Both the position numbers and the translations under genes were made by a program. A stretch of 64,000 nt of DNA, taken from Syngnathus acus (Eukaryota > Chordata > Actinopteri > Syngnathiformes > Syngnathidae). This document shows, piece after piece, positions 21,760 through 33,426 of the stretch; within the stretch, counting starts at the first letter, position 1; every line of letters begins with the position of its first letter. The stretch covers positions 1,952,912-2,016,911 of the forward strand of contig NC_051102.1 of NCBI RefSeq assembly GCF_901709675.1, read 5' to 3'. A model generated the notes under the pieces. It saw only the letters and a program-made list of their open reading frames with translations. It was not told where the DNA came from and ran no database searches.

Positions 21760-22900
21760 CAATTGTTTCGTTTTTCAGTTACTCTTATAGTTACCTGAAA
21801 CAAATTATCCACATTCATTTTAGATATAATCATCCCATTCTTTAACATCTACAGCAGTTGTTGACAAAGTAAACATATAAACATCATACTTTCATGGCAG
21901 TCCAGATCCGACACAGCAGATCATCCTGCAAAGGTCAAATTGATCTTTTAAATTGCTACAATGCTGCATAATTTATTTATTTATTTATTTATTATTATTA
22001 TATATATATATAATTTTTTTTAATTCTACCAAATTTTAATCATCCTTAGTTTCCCACTTGGTTTCAAAACATGGTAATCTATATTGTCGCCCAAACAATT
22101 TTTCATACGGGGTTAAACCCACAGTACTTGTAATATTTATGTACAGTTTGACCAGGTCTAAACATTTTGTCCATGATCTTCCAGTTTTTTCCATGCACAT
22201 TTTCACACTTTATACCAGTCCTGTCACGAGAATTAATTTCTGAGATCCCATATCTCGGTATTATTTCTTTACATAACGTTTTTGCCACTGTTAAGGCATT
22301 CAGTGTTTTTGTTGAAGCCAATTCAAACCATTTTGAGAATGCATCTATTATGACCAGGCAGTATAACCCTGTGGATTGTGTTTAGCGCATGTTAAACAGG
22401 CTCTACAAAAAATTTTGTTTTGAAAATGTTTTGAATATGAATCAAATCCGTATGTTGGAAAATGTTTTGAATATGAATCAAATCCGTATGTTGTATAAAG
22501 CTGACTGACGAGCCCCACTATCCCTCCTCTTGAGCCATGTGACACGCACTATGGCTCAATATTGCTGCCCATTTGTATAGGTGCTTTGGTAGGATAGGTT
22601 TGTCTTCTGGTCAATTATAGATGCCATTCTCTACTCTTGCCCCTCTTTTTGTCCATAATTGAATTTCAGTCTATGGACTTTGTCCCTTTACATCTTTAAA
22701 AACGTGTCAGTGATTTAATCTGCTTCCTGTGTATATAAAATTTGAACTGTCTTCTGCGCTGCAGTTTTGCGGTTCTGTCTGCAAGCTTGTTACCTCGACA
22801 CCTTATCAGTCTCGTGTGTGTGCACTGCACACGTGCATATAGCTACTGCTTCCACAACTAGCTTAGCAAGTAAATGGATGGCCTCCCCGAACGGGGAGCG
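21760..22900 (-). pseudogene. ERV pol remnant: RNase H end and integrase
   Basis: On the minus strand, 22890-22735 shows the end of RNase H (GNKLADRTAKL). Then 22545-22390 shows the integrase zinc-binding end (CRACLTCAKHNPQG), and 22375-22103 the start of the integrase core (VIIDAFSKWFELASTKTL). The pieces lie in different frames with stops between, and no reverse transcriptase is visible. A perfect 36-bp tandem duplication (22422-22457, 22458-22493) adds 12 codons in frame. Confidence 0.75.
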
Positions 22901-24103
22901 ACTCAGCTAGCAAATGATTAGACATTTTCACATGATTTCATCATCATTTAATTTGACACACCTTTTAAAATGCTTGTCAGTGTCCCAGTGCACACGTTCT
23001 GCGTGTGTAACCGGTTGTCTCAACTCGTGTTCCCCATCCTAATATTTCTTTTCTCAAGTTGACAACCCAATCCACCAATCGAAAAAATAAAATAAAAATC
23101 AACAAAACAACTGCCAATAAATTAATATAATAGTTAAATGTTGTTGTTTCTTAACTTTAACTAACTCAATCACTCTCTTCTCAATTGTAAAAACTTGTGT
23201 AGTCTTGACACAACCAATCGACTATTTCTTCTAAATTTTGCTTTGAAATGCTGTTATTTAATAATTTTGCTTCATCCAATTCCAGAAAGCAAGTTCCTTC
23301 CATCTCTCAAATTTTGTTTCATCAGGGCTAGGCATTAATGCAGCGTGGACCAGTTTCTGCCCACAAAAAAAAAAAATTGCTTGCCTTTCTTTTCTTCTTA
23401 TTTTTACAAAATTGCTTTTGTTTTGCGGTGCAAATCAGATAGACTACAGACTAGCAAATTCTTTTGTGCACCTACATTAGCCATTTTTAACACATAACAC
23501 TGACAGCACACAGACAACACAAAAACTTACAGCAGAGACACAGCTCACAAACAATACCAACAAACAACGCTGCGCAAACGTCATCCTCTATTTCGACGTC
23601 ACATCTTCCTTAAGCATCACTCTGCTTCAAACATTCTCTGAGAAACTCACACTGTCCCTGCCCCGCCCGCAGCCATAGCACCCCCCGCGCGAGGGGGGTC
23701 GCGGCATCAATGTTGATTGGTCACAGGCTGGCCATTTCCTGCAACATTCATGATGCCGGCCCACCGCCCACACGAGCATAGCACAGGCCCACGCGGACAG
23801 TCCAGACCCGCGACTACGCGCGTGCAGGCACGCTCATCAGTCTCACCCTCTCAAAGGGCAGGCCAACTTTGCTGTTGCGCCCTTCGTCATGTTCACATTC
23901 GACATCTTTCAATGTCTTCTACACAACATTTGTTGTCACATTTGGCCACACCCTCAGCTACGGCCCTCAAGCGAGGCCGTGCTGATATTGTTTCATCATA
24001 GTTTCTCTAACCAACTTAAACACACCATCATCCACTTCTTAATTTCCCTATTATCACTCAACATTCTCCATTACTGATTTCTTCCATAGAACACACATCT
24101 CAC

Positions 24104-24436
24104 TCACACACACTCATGAGGATCCTCTGCGCGCACACACACACACACACACAAAAGGATGACGCACAACATATAAGACCACATAGAGCCCACTAAGAAC
24201 ACACCTATTTGCCCGTTTTTATTCGTTTTCTTTTTGTTTACGCCATGTCTGGCATTAATTAATGGCTTGAGGTCGTTTAATGATTTTGAGCTCAGCTGAC
24301 CATCAAAGTTGTAATCGGTTATCCATTTGTCAAGATATTTTACATTTTCTGGGTTGACCCATTCCATTAATTTCCAATCCTTGCATTTTAATTCATGTCG
24401 GGGTAGAGGCTTTCGCTTACTATTTAAATTTCCCAT
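24104..24436 (-). pseudogene. ERV gag N-terminus (matrix), truncated
   Basis: The first ATG after the leader opens MGNLNSKRK, a glycine-2 start suited to N-myristoylation as in retroviral matrix proteins. After about 70 codons the frame runs into unrelated CA-repeat DNA. The rest of gag is not recognisable. It lies about 700 bp downstream of the primer site, as expected for gag. Confidence 0.6.
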
Positions 24437-25139
24437 GGTTTATTTTTCTAAATTTGGAGTTGGTCGTTTGAATGGCACCTACAGTGTCCTAAAAACCAAC
24501 TTTATTCACAGGACAGTGGTTAACAATTCGATGTGTGGTAAGTCTCCTTTCACCTCCCCGAAGGGAGCGGAGAGTTCTTGCCTCTGCTTCCACACAAAGC
24601 CACTGTTTACAATCCTGTGTGTTTATATAGAGGAGCGCTCAAATGAGTTCACTCTCAGTCAAACCGTACACAAACACACCACGCGCGCTTTTTTAGGAAT
24701 AACAGAGGAGTCCGCCCTCCTACTGCGGAATTTAACTAACTTTTCTGAGTTAGGGGGCTCCACAACGCCCCAGCGGAATTTAACTGCTCCTATTTGACTT
24801 TATTAGAACAACAGAGGAGTCCGTCCTCCCGTGGAATTTAACCAACTTTAAGTCAGGGGGCTCCACACGCCCCAGCGGAATTTAACTGTGTCTAATTGCA
24901 CTTGATAGGGTCTAGAATTCTCAAGGTTTTAAGTGACCTCTTGTCACTGCCATTCATTCCGTTTTAGTAGAATCAATATTCCTACTCACGGTCTGCTGGC
25001 TTCCTCGGATGATCTCGTCAACCCTTCCGGTGTCCAGCCGGACTGATCGAGACAGTCCCGTCAAAGGGCTTTGTTTACCTCGGCCGAGGATTTTCTCCTG
25101 CGTCGAAGAGTCCGCTGGCACCGTTCAAGGTGTGTCGAG

Positions 25140-25157
25140 ATCCCGGACGAGCCCCCA
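25140..25157 (-). promoter_or_regulatory. Retroviral primer-binding site, tRNA-Pro type
   Basis: The minus strand reads TGGGGGCTCGTCCGGGAT five bases after the 5' LTR. This is the 18-nt site complementary to the 3' end of tRNA-Pro, as used by murine-leukaemia-type gammaretroviruses. It supports the gamma-like assignment independently of Env. Confidence 0.95.
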
Positions 25158-25162
25158 ATTTC

Positions 25163-25800
25163 TGTCAGGTTTTTATTCACTGACTGAGTAAATGTTAAGA
25201 GAAAAGCAACAGCAAACAAACCACAAGTGAGACGGAATGTTGAGTCTATGCTTGCAAGGAGTGCAATACAGATAGCTTACAACCATCTCACTACACTAAA
25301 TATCTGTAAGCACTCCTGCTCTTTTTATTGGGATTTGCCTTACCCACAGTGTTGAGACAAAAGCCCCTAAAAGGAATGGGGAAATCATGTGGGCTTTTGC
25401 CTCGTAAGCAAAGAATCACAAGGTGTTACATACTGATACAAATATAGGAAGAGGAATTTAAGTGATCAGCAACAATTCTATGTGTCTGGAAGAAAAACAG
25501 GAACCACGATGTTCGATTGTAGGTTCATCGGGGGTGCAAGACAGTGATGAAGCATGTTGATTCTCAAAATGGTCATTGTTAAAAAGGAACTGTCTCGGTA
25601 GATGTCTTCTTCTTGCTGAGTTGTCTGCTGCGTCCTGTCTGACCCAGCTGTAACCTCTCTCCTGACCCAGCCGCAACCTTTCTCTTCTGTGGTACATCAG
25701 AAAAACAGCAAGGCCAAGCAGCAAGCATATATTGCAGTAATATTGCAGTAAAACATTGATTAGAGAACGCATGATAACATATATACACATTTTTCTAACA
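25163..25800 (-). repeat. ERV 5' LTR
   Basis: The 638-bp partner of the LTR at 19986-20623, with two visible differences. It ends at 25800 against the GATAT target duplication. Confidence 0.95.
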
Positions 25801-27447
25801 GATATAATCTCGAAGATAAGACATTTTTCAAAACTTGACTTTCACTCAAAGAAAGAAATCATAAGTAAGGGAAGACCAACGCCAGATTTGGGAGGATCAA
25901 TTCAAACTACGGGCCTCCCGGGACGGACTACAACACGTTCGTTTCAAAAGAATTGGTACTCTAAAAAAGAATGGCTTTGTGGTTGTGCTGCAAAAAATCG
26001 ACTTTATTGCTTTCCCTGTCTTTTATTCTCAACGAGTGACAATAACGTCTGGACCCATACTGGATATTGTGATCTGAAAAACCTGCCAAGAAGCCTCGAC
26101 AAACACGAAAGATCTGCTACTCACATTCAAAGTCAGATTTCTATAAAAACGTTTGGAAAGTCACGTATTGATTTGGCTCTTGATGAACAAAGGAGACTTA
26201 ATATCAGCGTCCATAATGCCAAGGTAAGGGAAAACCGTGAAATTTTGAAATACCTGATAAATGCCACTTGCTTTTTGGCCAAGCAGGAGCTTGCATTTCG
26301 TGGTAATGATGAGAGTGCAAGCTCTTCTAATCATGGAAATTATGTGGAACTATTGCATTCTTATGCAGAGAAAGATGAGAGGTTAGCTAAACATCTGGAG
26401 ACCTCTGCTGTATTTTCTGGCTTATCAAACAGAATACAGAATGATTTGATTGAAGCAGTCAGTGATGTGATCATTTTGGTGAGCTATCTTTTCTTGGATT
26501 AGTAGATTGCGCTAAGTTTGAGGAAATGTCACGATGCTTTGATGACACCAAACTGCAGACTTTATCAAAATATGCCAGGATTTTTGACTTTGTCAGGCTA
26601 AAATCCGATCTTATTGGACTGTATAGTTCACAACAGGTGAGGACTGAATGCAAATCTCCTAGAGAGCTTCTCAACTTTTTAGCCCAGGAGGATCTGATTG
26701 GGACTGTTCCTGAAGCAGCAAAGTTACTCCAGCTAGTGCTCACTATACCTGCTACAACGGTATCTGTGGAAAGGTCGTTTTCTGCATTGAAAAGAATCAA
26801 GACATACAGTCGGAATAGAACTGACCAAGGATGACTTTCTTCCCTGGCAATTATCTCAATTGAGAAAGAGAGACTTGTAAAACTCAAAGAAAAGGAGAAA
26901 AAGGAGGACTTCTACAACAAAGTCATCGAGATCTTCGTCCAGAAGGACAGGAGAATGGTCTTCATTTACAAGTAAAGGTAAGAATACTGCAGTGGTGTGT
27001 TTAAATGTACAGTGGTGTGTTTAAAATGTTATTAAATTGAATCAAGAATGGGATAACAACCATGTATGCTTGTAAATCTGACTTGTGAGTCAGTGCCTTA
27101 GCGTCATACAGTACGTTTGTAAATCTGACTCTGAGTCAGTGCCTCACCAACCCCAACGCTCACCGCACGTCACTGATATACTGTGACAGATAACAGCAAG
27201 AACAAATTAATTACCGGGAGGGCCAAACGCCGCCATCTCAATGGCCAACTTCATTGTGCCGCCGTTCAACACGAGTTTCCTGTGACGGAGAACACTTGCT
27301 TCACAACAGCACAAATACTTGCAAATATAGCCAAAAACGAGCCGGCGCGTCTACCTACCTGGTTTGCTTTGTGTAATTCAAAGACATCAATGTGTTGTCG
27401 GTCATTTTATTTATAGCAGCTTTTATTGACTTATCATGTTTAAACAT

Positions 27448-28459
27448 CAGAGATGGGGACTCGAGTCATTGTGACTTGGACTCGAGTCGACTCGAGTCGC
27501 TGTTTTGATAACTTGTGACGTGACAAAAATAAAAAAAACTTGAGACTCGACTTGGAAGTTAAAGACTCGGGACTTGACTTGACTTGAGACACGATGACTT
27601 GAATGACTTCAGTGTTATTTAGTTTATGTTTTCAGTTTGAATATAAAATTAATAATACATTTAAAAAAGTAATATCGATAACACGGTAGGAGCGCAGGCT
27701 GAGAATGGCGTTGTCATGATTGGTTCGCTACCCTGTCAATCAATCAGTCGTGCCCTCTCTACCTACCGAACGTGTTTATTGGAGAATCACGCCCCTTTAT
27801 ATCAGACATGCACAAACATGTCAGCGGGAGCGGTACCGCGAGGCAAAAGACGGACAGCACAGTGCAAGATATGCAACAGAAACATTTCAGACAGCCAGAC
27901 GACTTTGTCCGTTTGAAGTTTATAGAGCTCTGGTGTCTCCAGATGTTACAGATGAAACATAAAATGTTTCTAATGCTCTTTAATGTGTTTCTTCTTTCAG
28001 ATTTTTTTCAGATTTTTTTTTCATATTTGCAACTCAAATGTGTCAGACACTGTCGGCAGACGTTCATTTGTTTAGATTGAGCTGTCAATCATTGTATGAG
28101 GTAATTTCTTTTTTGTTTGATTCCATGGTGTATTTTACTGAATATCAGTAATTACAGTGCAAATCCAAATTATTGTCATATTTTTTAAACAGGTTAGACA
28201 CATTGGACAATGATGGTTACTTAAAGTTACTTATATCTTGTCTTTTCACGTTACTAAGATCAGATTCTGCGGGTAAAATTGCAACAATAGGGTGACTTGA
28301 CTTGACCTATTTAAGGACTTGACTTGGACTTGACTTGACCTATTTATACTTGACTTGAGTTGCCCAAGAAAAAAGTGACTTGGGACTTACTTGAGACTTG
28401 AAGGTTAAGACTTGAGACTCACTTGAGACTTGCACATGTGTGACTTGGTCCCATCTCTG
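27448..28459. mobile_element. hAT element with TTAAACAT TSD
   Basis: Ends CAGAGATGGGGACTCGAGTC and an imperfect inverse (GTCCCATCTCTG) are flanked by exact TTAAACAT duplications (27440-27447, 28460-28467). Subterminal 'gacttgactt' repeats occur on both sides. A weak BED-finger-like remnant (CKICNRNISDSQTT) is readable near 27860-27910. It sits in the promoter-upstream region of peptide copy B; the sister site is empty at 10067. Confidence 0.9.
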
Positions 28460-28704
28460 TTAAACATTATCGTCTACTTTGTCACATGAGAGATGTGCCC
28501 CACCCCTTGTCCTCACACGTTCTGGTCAAATATGTATTTGTCATCCATCCAGATAATTATTACTACGTAATTAGAATTCTAAATTCAAATGCAGATTTTA
28601 AATGTTACCGCATCGTGAGTTCTTGCCAGATCTTTATTCTAGTCTGCCAACTGCCTCACGCATCCCAATGTGGTAGCCCGACCGAGGTGGTCATGGACTC
28701 TCTA

Positions 28705-29001
28705 TGTCATGGATCGGAATGGAGCAGGGCGACCAAATGCAGCTTGGATCAGGGTTTATTGGTGAACTCAAAGACAGACTATAAGAAGCTCGACTAGGGA
28801 CAAGACGAACTGAACAAAAAGACAAGATAAAGACAGGAACGACGACGACAGACGAGACGAGAGACGAGAACAATCCGACAGGGGTGTGACACCCAGACAG
28901 GACTTATATACACGACAGGTAACGAGAGGCAAGTGACTGTGATTAGTACATAGATTGGGAGTACACACAGGAAGGGAGGGGCGAGCACACAGACACTGAC
29001 A
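28705..29001 (-). mobile_element. Solo LTR, CTCTA TSD (family 3)
   Basis: A 297-bp TG...CA element in minus orientation has a TATATAAG box and an AATAAA near its 3' end. It is flanked by CTCTA duplications (28700-28704, 29002-29006), and unit 1 at 10310 is empty. Related to 54485-54881 and 60781-61143. Confidence 0.9.
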
Positions 29002-29044
29002 CTCTAGCGACCCCACAAACCGGGGGTGGCCACAGTCAAAAGTA

Positions 29045-29690
29045 CCGTGTTTTCCGCACTATAAGGCGCACACAAAAAATTACAATTTACTCAAAAAAAA
29101 CCAGTGCGCCTTATAATGCAGAACGCCTTATATATGGATCAAATGATGAATTTGTTGATCCATACTGGTTGTACACAGCGCTCTGCCAAAATGTTTCAGT
29201 ACGTTTTAGTACGACTAGTAAATTACAAGGTCGCATCGCTTTCAGCATTACGGCAACCGTGGACAGGGGCGTCACCGAAGTAAGCTACTACTGACATTCT
29301 ACTCACATGACATTTAAAAATAAATCATTTTTTTTCTATAGGTTAGAATCGCTTGATTGACATACACGTAAGCCTATCGGGAGGCAGACACCGTGAACCA
29401 CACCCCGCCCCCCCTCACCGCAGCAAGCCCGGCATCAAAGCTAAGAAGCTAATCAACGCATTACGCATCAACGCACGCATTTAAAGTTAAAGTCCCAATG
29501 ATCGTCACACACACATCTGGGTGTGGTGAAATTTGTCCTCTGCATTTAACCCATCCCCGTGTGATTTTGATCCATCCCCTGGGGGAGAGTGAGCAGCAGC
29601 GGTGCCGCGCTCGGGAATCATTTGGTGATCTAACCCCCCAATTCCAACCCTTAAAACTGAAGAAAGTTCATGACCAGCAAAAACGGTGTC
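29045..29690. mobile_element. Truncated TA-target MITE with SINE inside
   Basis: The left end CCGTGTTTTCCGCAC follows a TA at 29043-29044, and the interior matches the MITE at 10357. A SINE fragment (29481-29653) replaced its right half, so the right end is missing. Confidence 0.75.
29481..29653 (-). mobile_element. tRNA-SINE 3' part
   Basis: Matches the body of the SINE at 63573-63876 ('catccccgtgtgattttgat', 'cgctcgggaatcatttggtg') but lacks the tRNA-like head. Confidence 0.8.
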
Positions 29691-31071
29691 AACTCTGTTT
29701 GGCTCTTGCAATGTAATGCAATGCAAATCGGTGCATGCCATAAAAGCGGAACATGCAATGTACACAAAAGGCAACCAAAATGCCTTTTTTCTTTTTTTTT
29801 TTTTTTTAGAAAATTAAAATCAGCACCACGTTATAACTTCACTTTCAGTCCATTTGTCGTGTTGGCGTTCTGCAAGCGGTTAGATGCAGTGGTAGCGGTC
29901 GTTGGTGCTTCTTATATAGCAAGCGGCTAGTGATTCAAATAGCCCGCTTGTATAAACATTGCCGCCTAGTGCAAATATTTAAGCTATACATAAAATTCCT
30001 GCTTTTTTTTTAATGACATGAGCAGTTTGTTCTGGGTGGAGGCAGATCAAAGTTGGCTTCATTAGGTTAGAATTATTCCCACAGGGGAAATTGTTATTGC
30101 ATTATTTTATACAATTATGATTACATGACGCAGTACATACTTGCTTACGGCTTAAAACATTCTCAACTTTTCTTTTTCCTCAAAGACAACTATAAGGGCG
30201 TTAGATGTTTGTTTCAGCAGAAAGGTTTTTTTATACTATTCTTTTACGGTTCTGACGTTTTGGGTGTGAGTATTATAAAACATTTTTACTTGCTATAATA
30301 ATTTTATATTCTCTGGATTCAAACTGGAAACCCAAATTTTGTCTTTATGTCTGAATTCTACTTTGAAGCCCCAAACTGGATTGACACTTGCATGTGCTCT
30401 CAACTTTATTAACCCAATCTGTATGCGTTAGTTACAAATTTTTATCGCTGCCTTTGAGCTGTACATTGCATTCATAAGGCAAAAAAATGAGTCACTGTTG
30501 AATTTTGTGGTTGTTTCAGACTGGATCTTTTATATATGTATTGTATTTTGAAACTGACGAGAATTATACTATGATGTACATTATTTTAATTAAAAACAGA
30601 CTTGTGCACATTATCATTTAAAATGGCAGTTTTTTTTCATCATTGTAGGAAGTATGTAGTGCTACGGCCCATGCCCCAGTAGCACTAATGACAAACTGTG
30701 GGAAACTCAAACATTTCTTGCCCATCCCTGACCAAAAAGTTCTTTGAAGTTGTCTTTTTCACGAATAATGAATTTATATGTTTGGAAAAAAAAACACATA
30801 TTTGATAAGACGCTTGAGGACAAAGGGCGTGTGCTTCTTTCAAGTGGCATTTTCGAAAATTGGAAAGCGGAAATGAATATTTAGACATGATAAGTCAATA
30901 AGAGCTGCTATTAAAAAAATAAGTCTGATAACACAATATTTATGAACATGTCTTGTAAACAAGCTCTGCAGACAAGTTAAGCAGTAAGTTAATGCTAGCA
31001 TTAGCGAGAAGCTAACGAATACATTTAACACATTTTGTATTCCCCTAGAATAAAACAGCACTTTCGATGTA

Positions 31072-32287
31072 CCGTAATTTTCTGACTAAAAGTCGCTCCG
31101 GAATATAGGTCGCATTAGCCATAAAATGCACAATAACGTGAAAAAAAACATATATAAGTCGCATAAGTCGCATTTTGGGGGGAAATGTATTCGACAAAAT
31201 CCAACACCAAGAACAGACATGAACGAGCAACAACAGGCTAAACGATAGGTATGCTAACGTGACATAAACACAAACGAAGAGCTGAGAACGGGCCTGACGT
31301 AACATTCAGAGTTATTAAAAAAAACTATTACATAAATAACACGTTTATAAAACATCTGTGTCACGCCAATTCATTAAATCCATCGATCGTCCTTTGTCAG
31401 CAATGGGTGCGCGCCGCTGACGGCGCTTGCACTTCAAAATATTCAACAGGCCCATATAACGATATATAAATTAGATATCAAATAACTATTATATAAGCAA
31501 AAATATTATCAAACCATCTGTGCACTCTAAATCATTAAATCCATCGAACAAATTCCTCGTCCTTTGTCAACAACGCCGCGCGTGCGCCCTGACGTCAGCC
31601 TCGTCGTTATTCCACAGATCTAGTATATAACTATATTGTACCGTTAACAAAGTACAAGGAAAGATGTGGGTTTGGTAAACGGCTCTTTATTTAACAAAAC
31701 AAACTTCCAGGCATGTGGCGGCGTGGACTTCCAGCCACGGAGGTGGAAGAGAGATCCATAGAATAGGACCGGGCGTGCGTAAAAGCCATGACCGAGCCCC
31801 ATCCACCGTCCCCGGACAGCCACCCGGCCGAGCGCCGGCCCCCGACTTCTATCCACGGAGGTGAAAGAGAGCTCCGGAGAGTAGGACCGAGCGTGCGTAA
31901 AAGCCATAATAGTTTTTCAAACCTTCTGTGTCACTCCAAATCCTTAAATCCTTCAAACTCTTCGTCCTCCGTGTCACTTAGAAACAAAGCCGCTAATGAT
32001 GCCCGGTAGTACGTGGGGCCCTTCGTCATCTTCGTCATCCCGTGATCAATCTTTGTCCTTTTTGTAAACAACCGCCGCGCCACGCCGCGTCGCGCTGCGG
32101 ACGTCACTTGAAATTCAAATTGCAGTAATCCCTTGCTACATCGCGGTTCATTTATCGCAGTTTCACTTTATTTATTTATTTTTTGAAAATTTTTGAAAAA
32201 AAAACACATATAAGTCGCTCCTTATTATAAGTCGCCCCCCCCCCCAAACTATGAAAAAACCCGCGATTTATAGTCCGAAAATTACGG
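31072..32287. mobile_element. MITE, CCGTAATTTTCTGACTA end, TA target
   Basis: Ends CCGTAATTTTC and GAAAATTACGG lie between TA dinucleotides (31070-31071, 32288-32289). The subterminal phrase 'aagtcgctccg' repeats in both arms. The interior holds a GC-rich partial repeat (31700-31890), shared with 58468-59682, and an inner 'gcagtaatcccttgctacat' segment of Tigger-like type. Confidence 0.85.
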
Positions 32288-32426
32288 TAATTCATCTGAT
32301 ACAACTACTCAAAATACATCCACAAGAAGTGGAAAACATCGAGCGCACAGTGCTTAAATCAGTAGAAAGACTAATGCTAATGCTATGAAAATGAGGGTAT
32401 CATAGACACGCAATAATATGAAAGTG

Positions 32427-32528
32427 GGGAGTGGCTGATACACTTGCTTGCCATGTGTCCGACACCGTGAGTTCGATTCCCATATATGATGGTGTGAATG
32501 TGTGTGAGTGACAAAATATATAATGTAT
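32427..32528 (+). mobile_element. Short tRNA-like SINE insertion, 11-bp TSD
   Basis: About 102 bp with a tRNA-like B box (GAGTTCGATTCCC) inserted between exact ATATGAAAGTG copies (32416-32426, 32529-32539). Unit 4 at about 51025 is empty. Confidence 0.75.
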
Positions 32529-32589
32529 ATATGAAAGTGAAATGCAAAATTTGTGTCATCTTGAGCTTAACACTTTATACTGTGTCCGT

Positions 32590-32800
32590 CGTTTCCATTG
32601 ATGGAAACACTCGTCTTTGATGTGCTTCACACAGGCAAGCAGGACTTTGGGAACTTTGTCCTAAACCAGGCACTTCTTTGATATTCTGGTGCTGCGGGAC
32701 GGTGTAATGGGTTGTGTCGATTAATGCATCCAAAAACGAAACATTTTGATTTCTCCAATTCGGCATCCTTGAGTTGTTTGGACTGCATAAGTCTCTCCGA
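32590..32800 (-). pseudogene. THAP-like domain fragment, unit 2
   Basis: The minus strand reads KCFVFGCINRHNPLHRP and RSAWFRTKF, resembling the start of a THAP C2CH finger. The expected C-x2-H part is in another frame. The same frameshift occurs in the copies at 51080 and 59850, so it predates duplication, unless an intron lies there. Confidence 0.45.
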
Positions 32801-33426
32801 GTAATAAAGATGGCGGATTAGCGAAACCTTTGGCCGCACCAATGACCATGTTTGGCAGTGCAGACTGTGGCTCAATAGTATATCCATAGAAAATGGATAA
32901 AATATAGTAAAAAAGTAAAAAATATTCCCCAAACTGATGACAAAAGTATCTCTGCAGCACCTGGGGGGATTAGAATAAACTATTTCACAATCCTTGGAGA
33001 CTCCAGGTGCACAATGAAATGTATATGAACGCTGAAGGAATAGGGGCAAAAGACACAAAACCCGCCTAGCCACAATACCAGATACGCTCACATCTCTTTG
33101 GATAAAGTATACAAGCAATGGCTTTTGCCGTGAGGCGCAGATAGCGCTCCCTAAATTGTGGACCAAAATCCAACAACGCTAAAAAAGTTGATTTTGCATA
33201 ATACGGCATCTGAAATTTTCTCTCTCAAGTATTAGCATGAATTTTATTATTTGCAGCATTATATATTAAGATAATAAACTATTATATTAAGATAATATAT
33301 AATGCTGCAAAGGGTGACCAAACGTCCTCTTTTTCCCGGACATGTCCTACTTTTGAGCCCTAAAAAAACGTCTGGAGGAATTTCAAAAATCGTCCGGGGT
33401 TTTATTGGACTGCGTCAAACATAATA

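Larger units (their letters stand above)
19986..25800 (-). mobile_element. Gamma-like endogenous retrovirus, internally deleted
   Basis: A minus-strand provirus of 5815 bp is flanked by GATAT duplications (19981-19985, 25801-25805). It has two 638-bp LTRs, a tRNA-Pro-type primer site, a polypurine tract (AGGAGGGAAT, just inside 20624-20636) and remnants in the order gag, RNase H, integrase, env. Reverse transcriptase and most of gag are absent: the stretch 22900-24100 has no recognisable domain. It belongs to the same LTR family as the solo LTR at 56474-57214. Confidence 0.93.
19975..26975 (+). pseudogene. hAT transposase with TTF-type finger, disrupted
   Basis: The frame starts MED at 19975, is cut in codon 4 by the provirus, and continues from 25801. 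Segment 25801-26480 reads a TTF-type zinc-finger region (GRPTPDLGGS, SKKEWLCGCAAKNRLYCFPC, DLKNLPRSLDKHE), as in ZMYM1-like and DUF4371 hAT proteins. The central catalytic part is missing. From about 26482 another frame reads AKFEEMSRCFDD and the hAT C-terminal dimerisation motif (VSVERSFSALKRIKTYSRNR). A TGA at 26832-26834 interrupts it, and the frame then runs to about 26975. Non-functional. Confidence 0.85.
19462..27175 (+). mobile_element. hAT element (ZMYM/TTF-finger type) hosting a retrovirus
   Basis: Ends CAGGCACGTGCACTCA and an inverted relative (27175 side) are flanked by exact ATATACTG duplications (19454-19461, 27176-27183). Sister units near 9668, 43185 and 55562 show the uninterrupted site. 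Without the 5.8-kb provirus the element is about 1.9 kb. It is an internally deleted transposase copy. Confidence 0.9.
17271..27416 (-). pseudogene. Peptide gene copy B, broken and split by transposons
   Basis: The alternative terminal exon is intact (17344-17271, APKRRECIKPECFKT type). The C-terminal exon (about 19368-19271) has an altered acceptor (CAAG instead of CAGG). The 36-nt exon (ending 27215) is fused directly to the first codons of the signal peptide, reading MKLAIEMAAFGPP, so the hydrophobic core and an intron are deleted. The promoter with TATA (27408-27416) and donor (27359) remain. A MITE sits between the terminal exons, and a 7.7-kb hAT-plus-retrovirus block separates the 36-nt exon from the C-terminal exon. 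A secreted product is not possible from this copy. Confidence 0.75.

Noticed and set aside
31644-31907. Arg/Pro-rich frames, also at 59054-59485
   Set aside because: Products of a GC-rich minisatellite within a MITE; frames exist on both strands.
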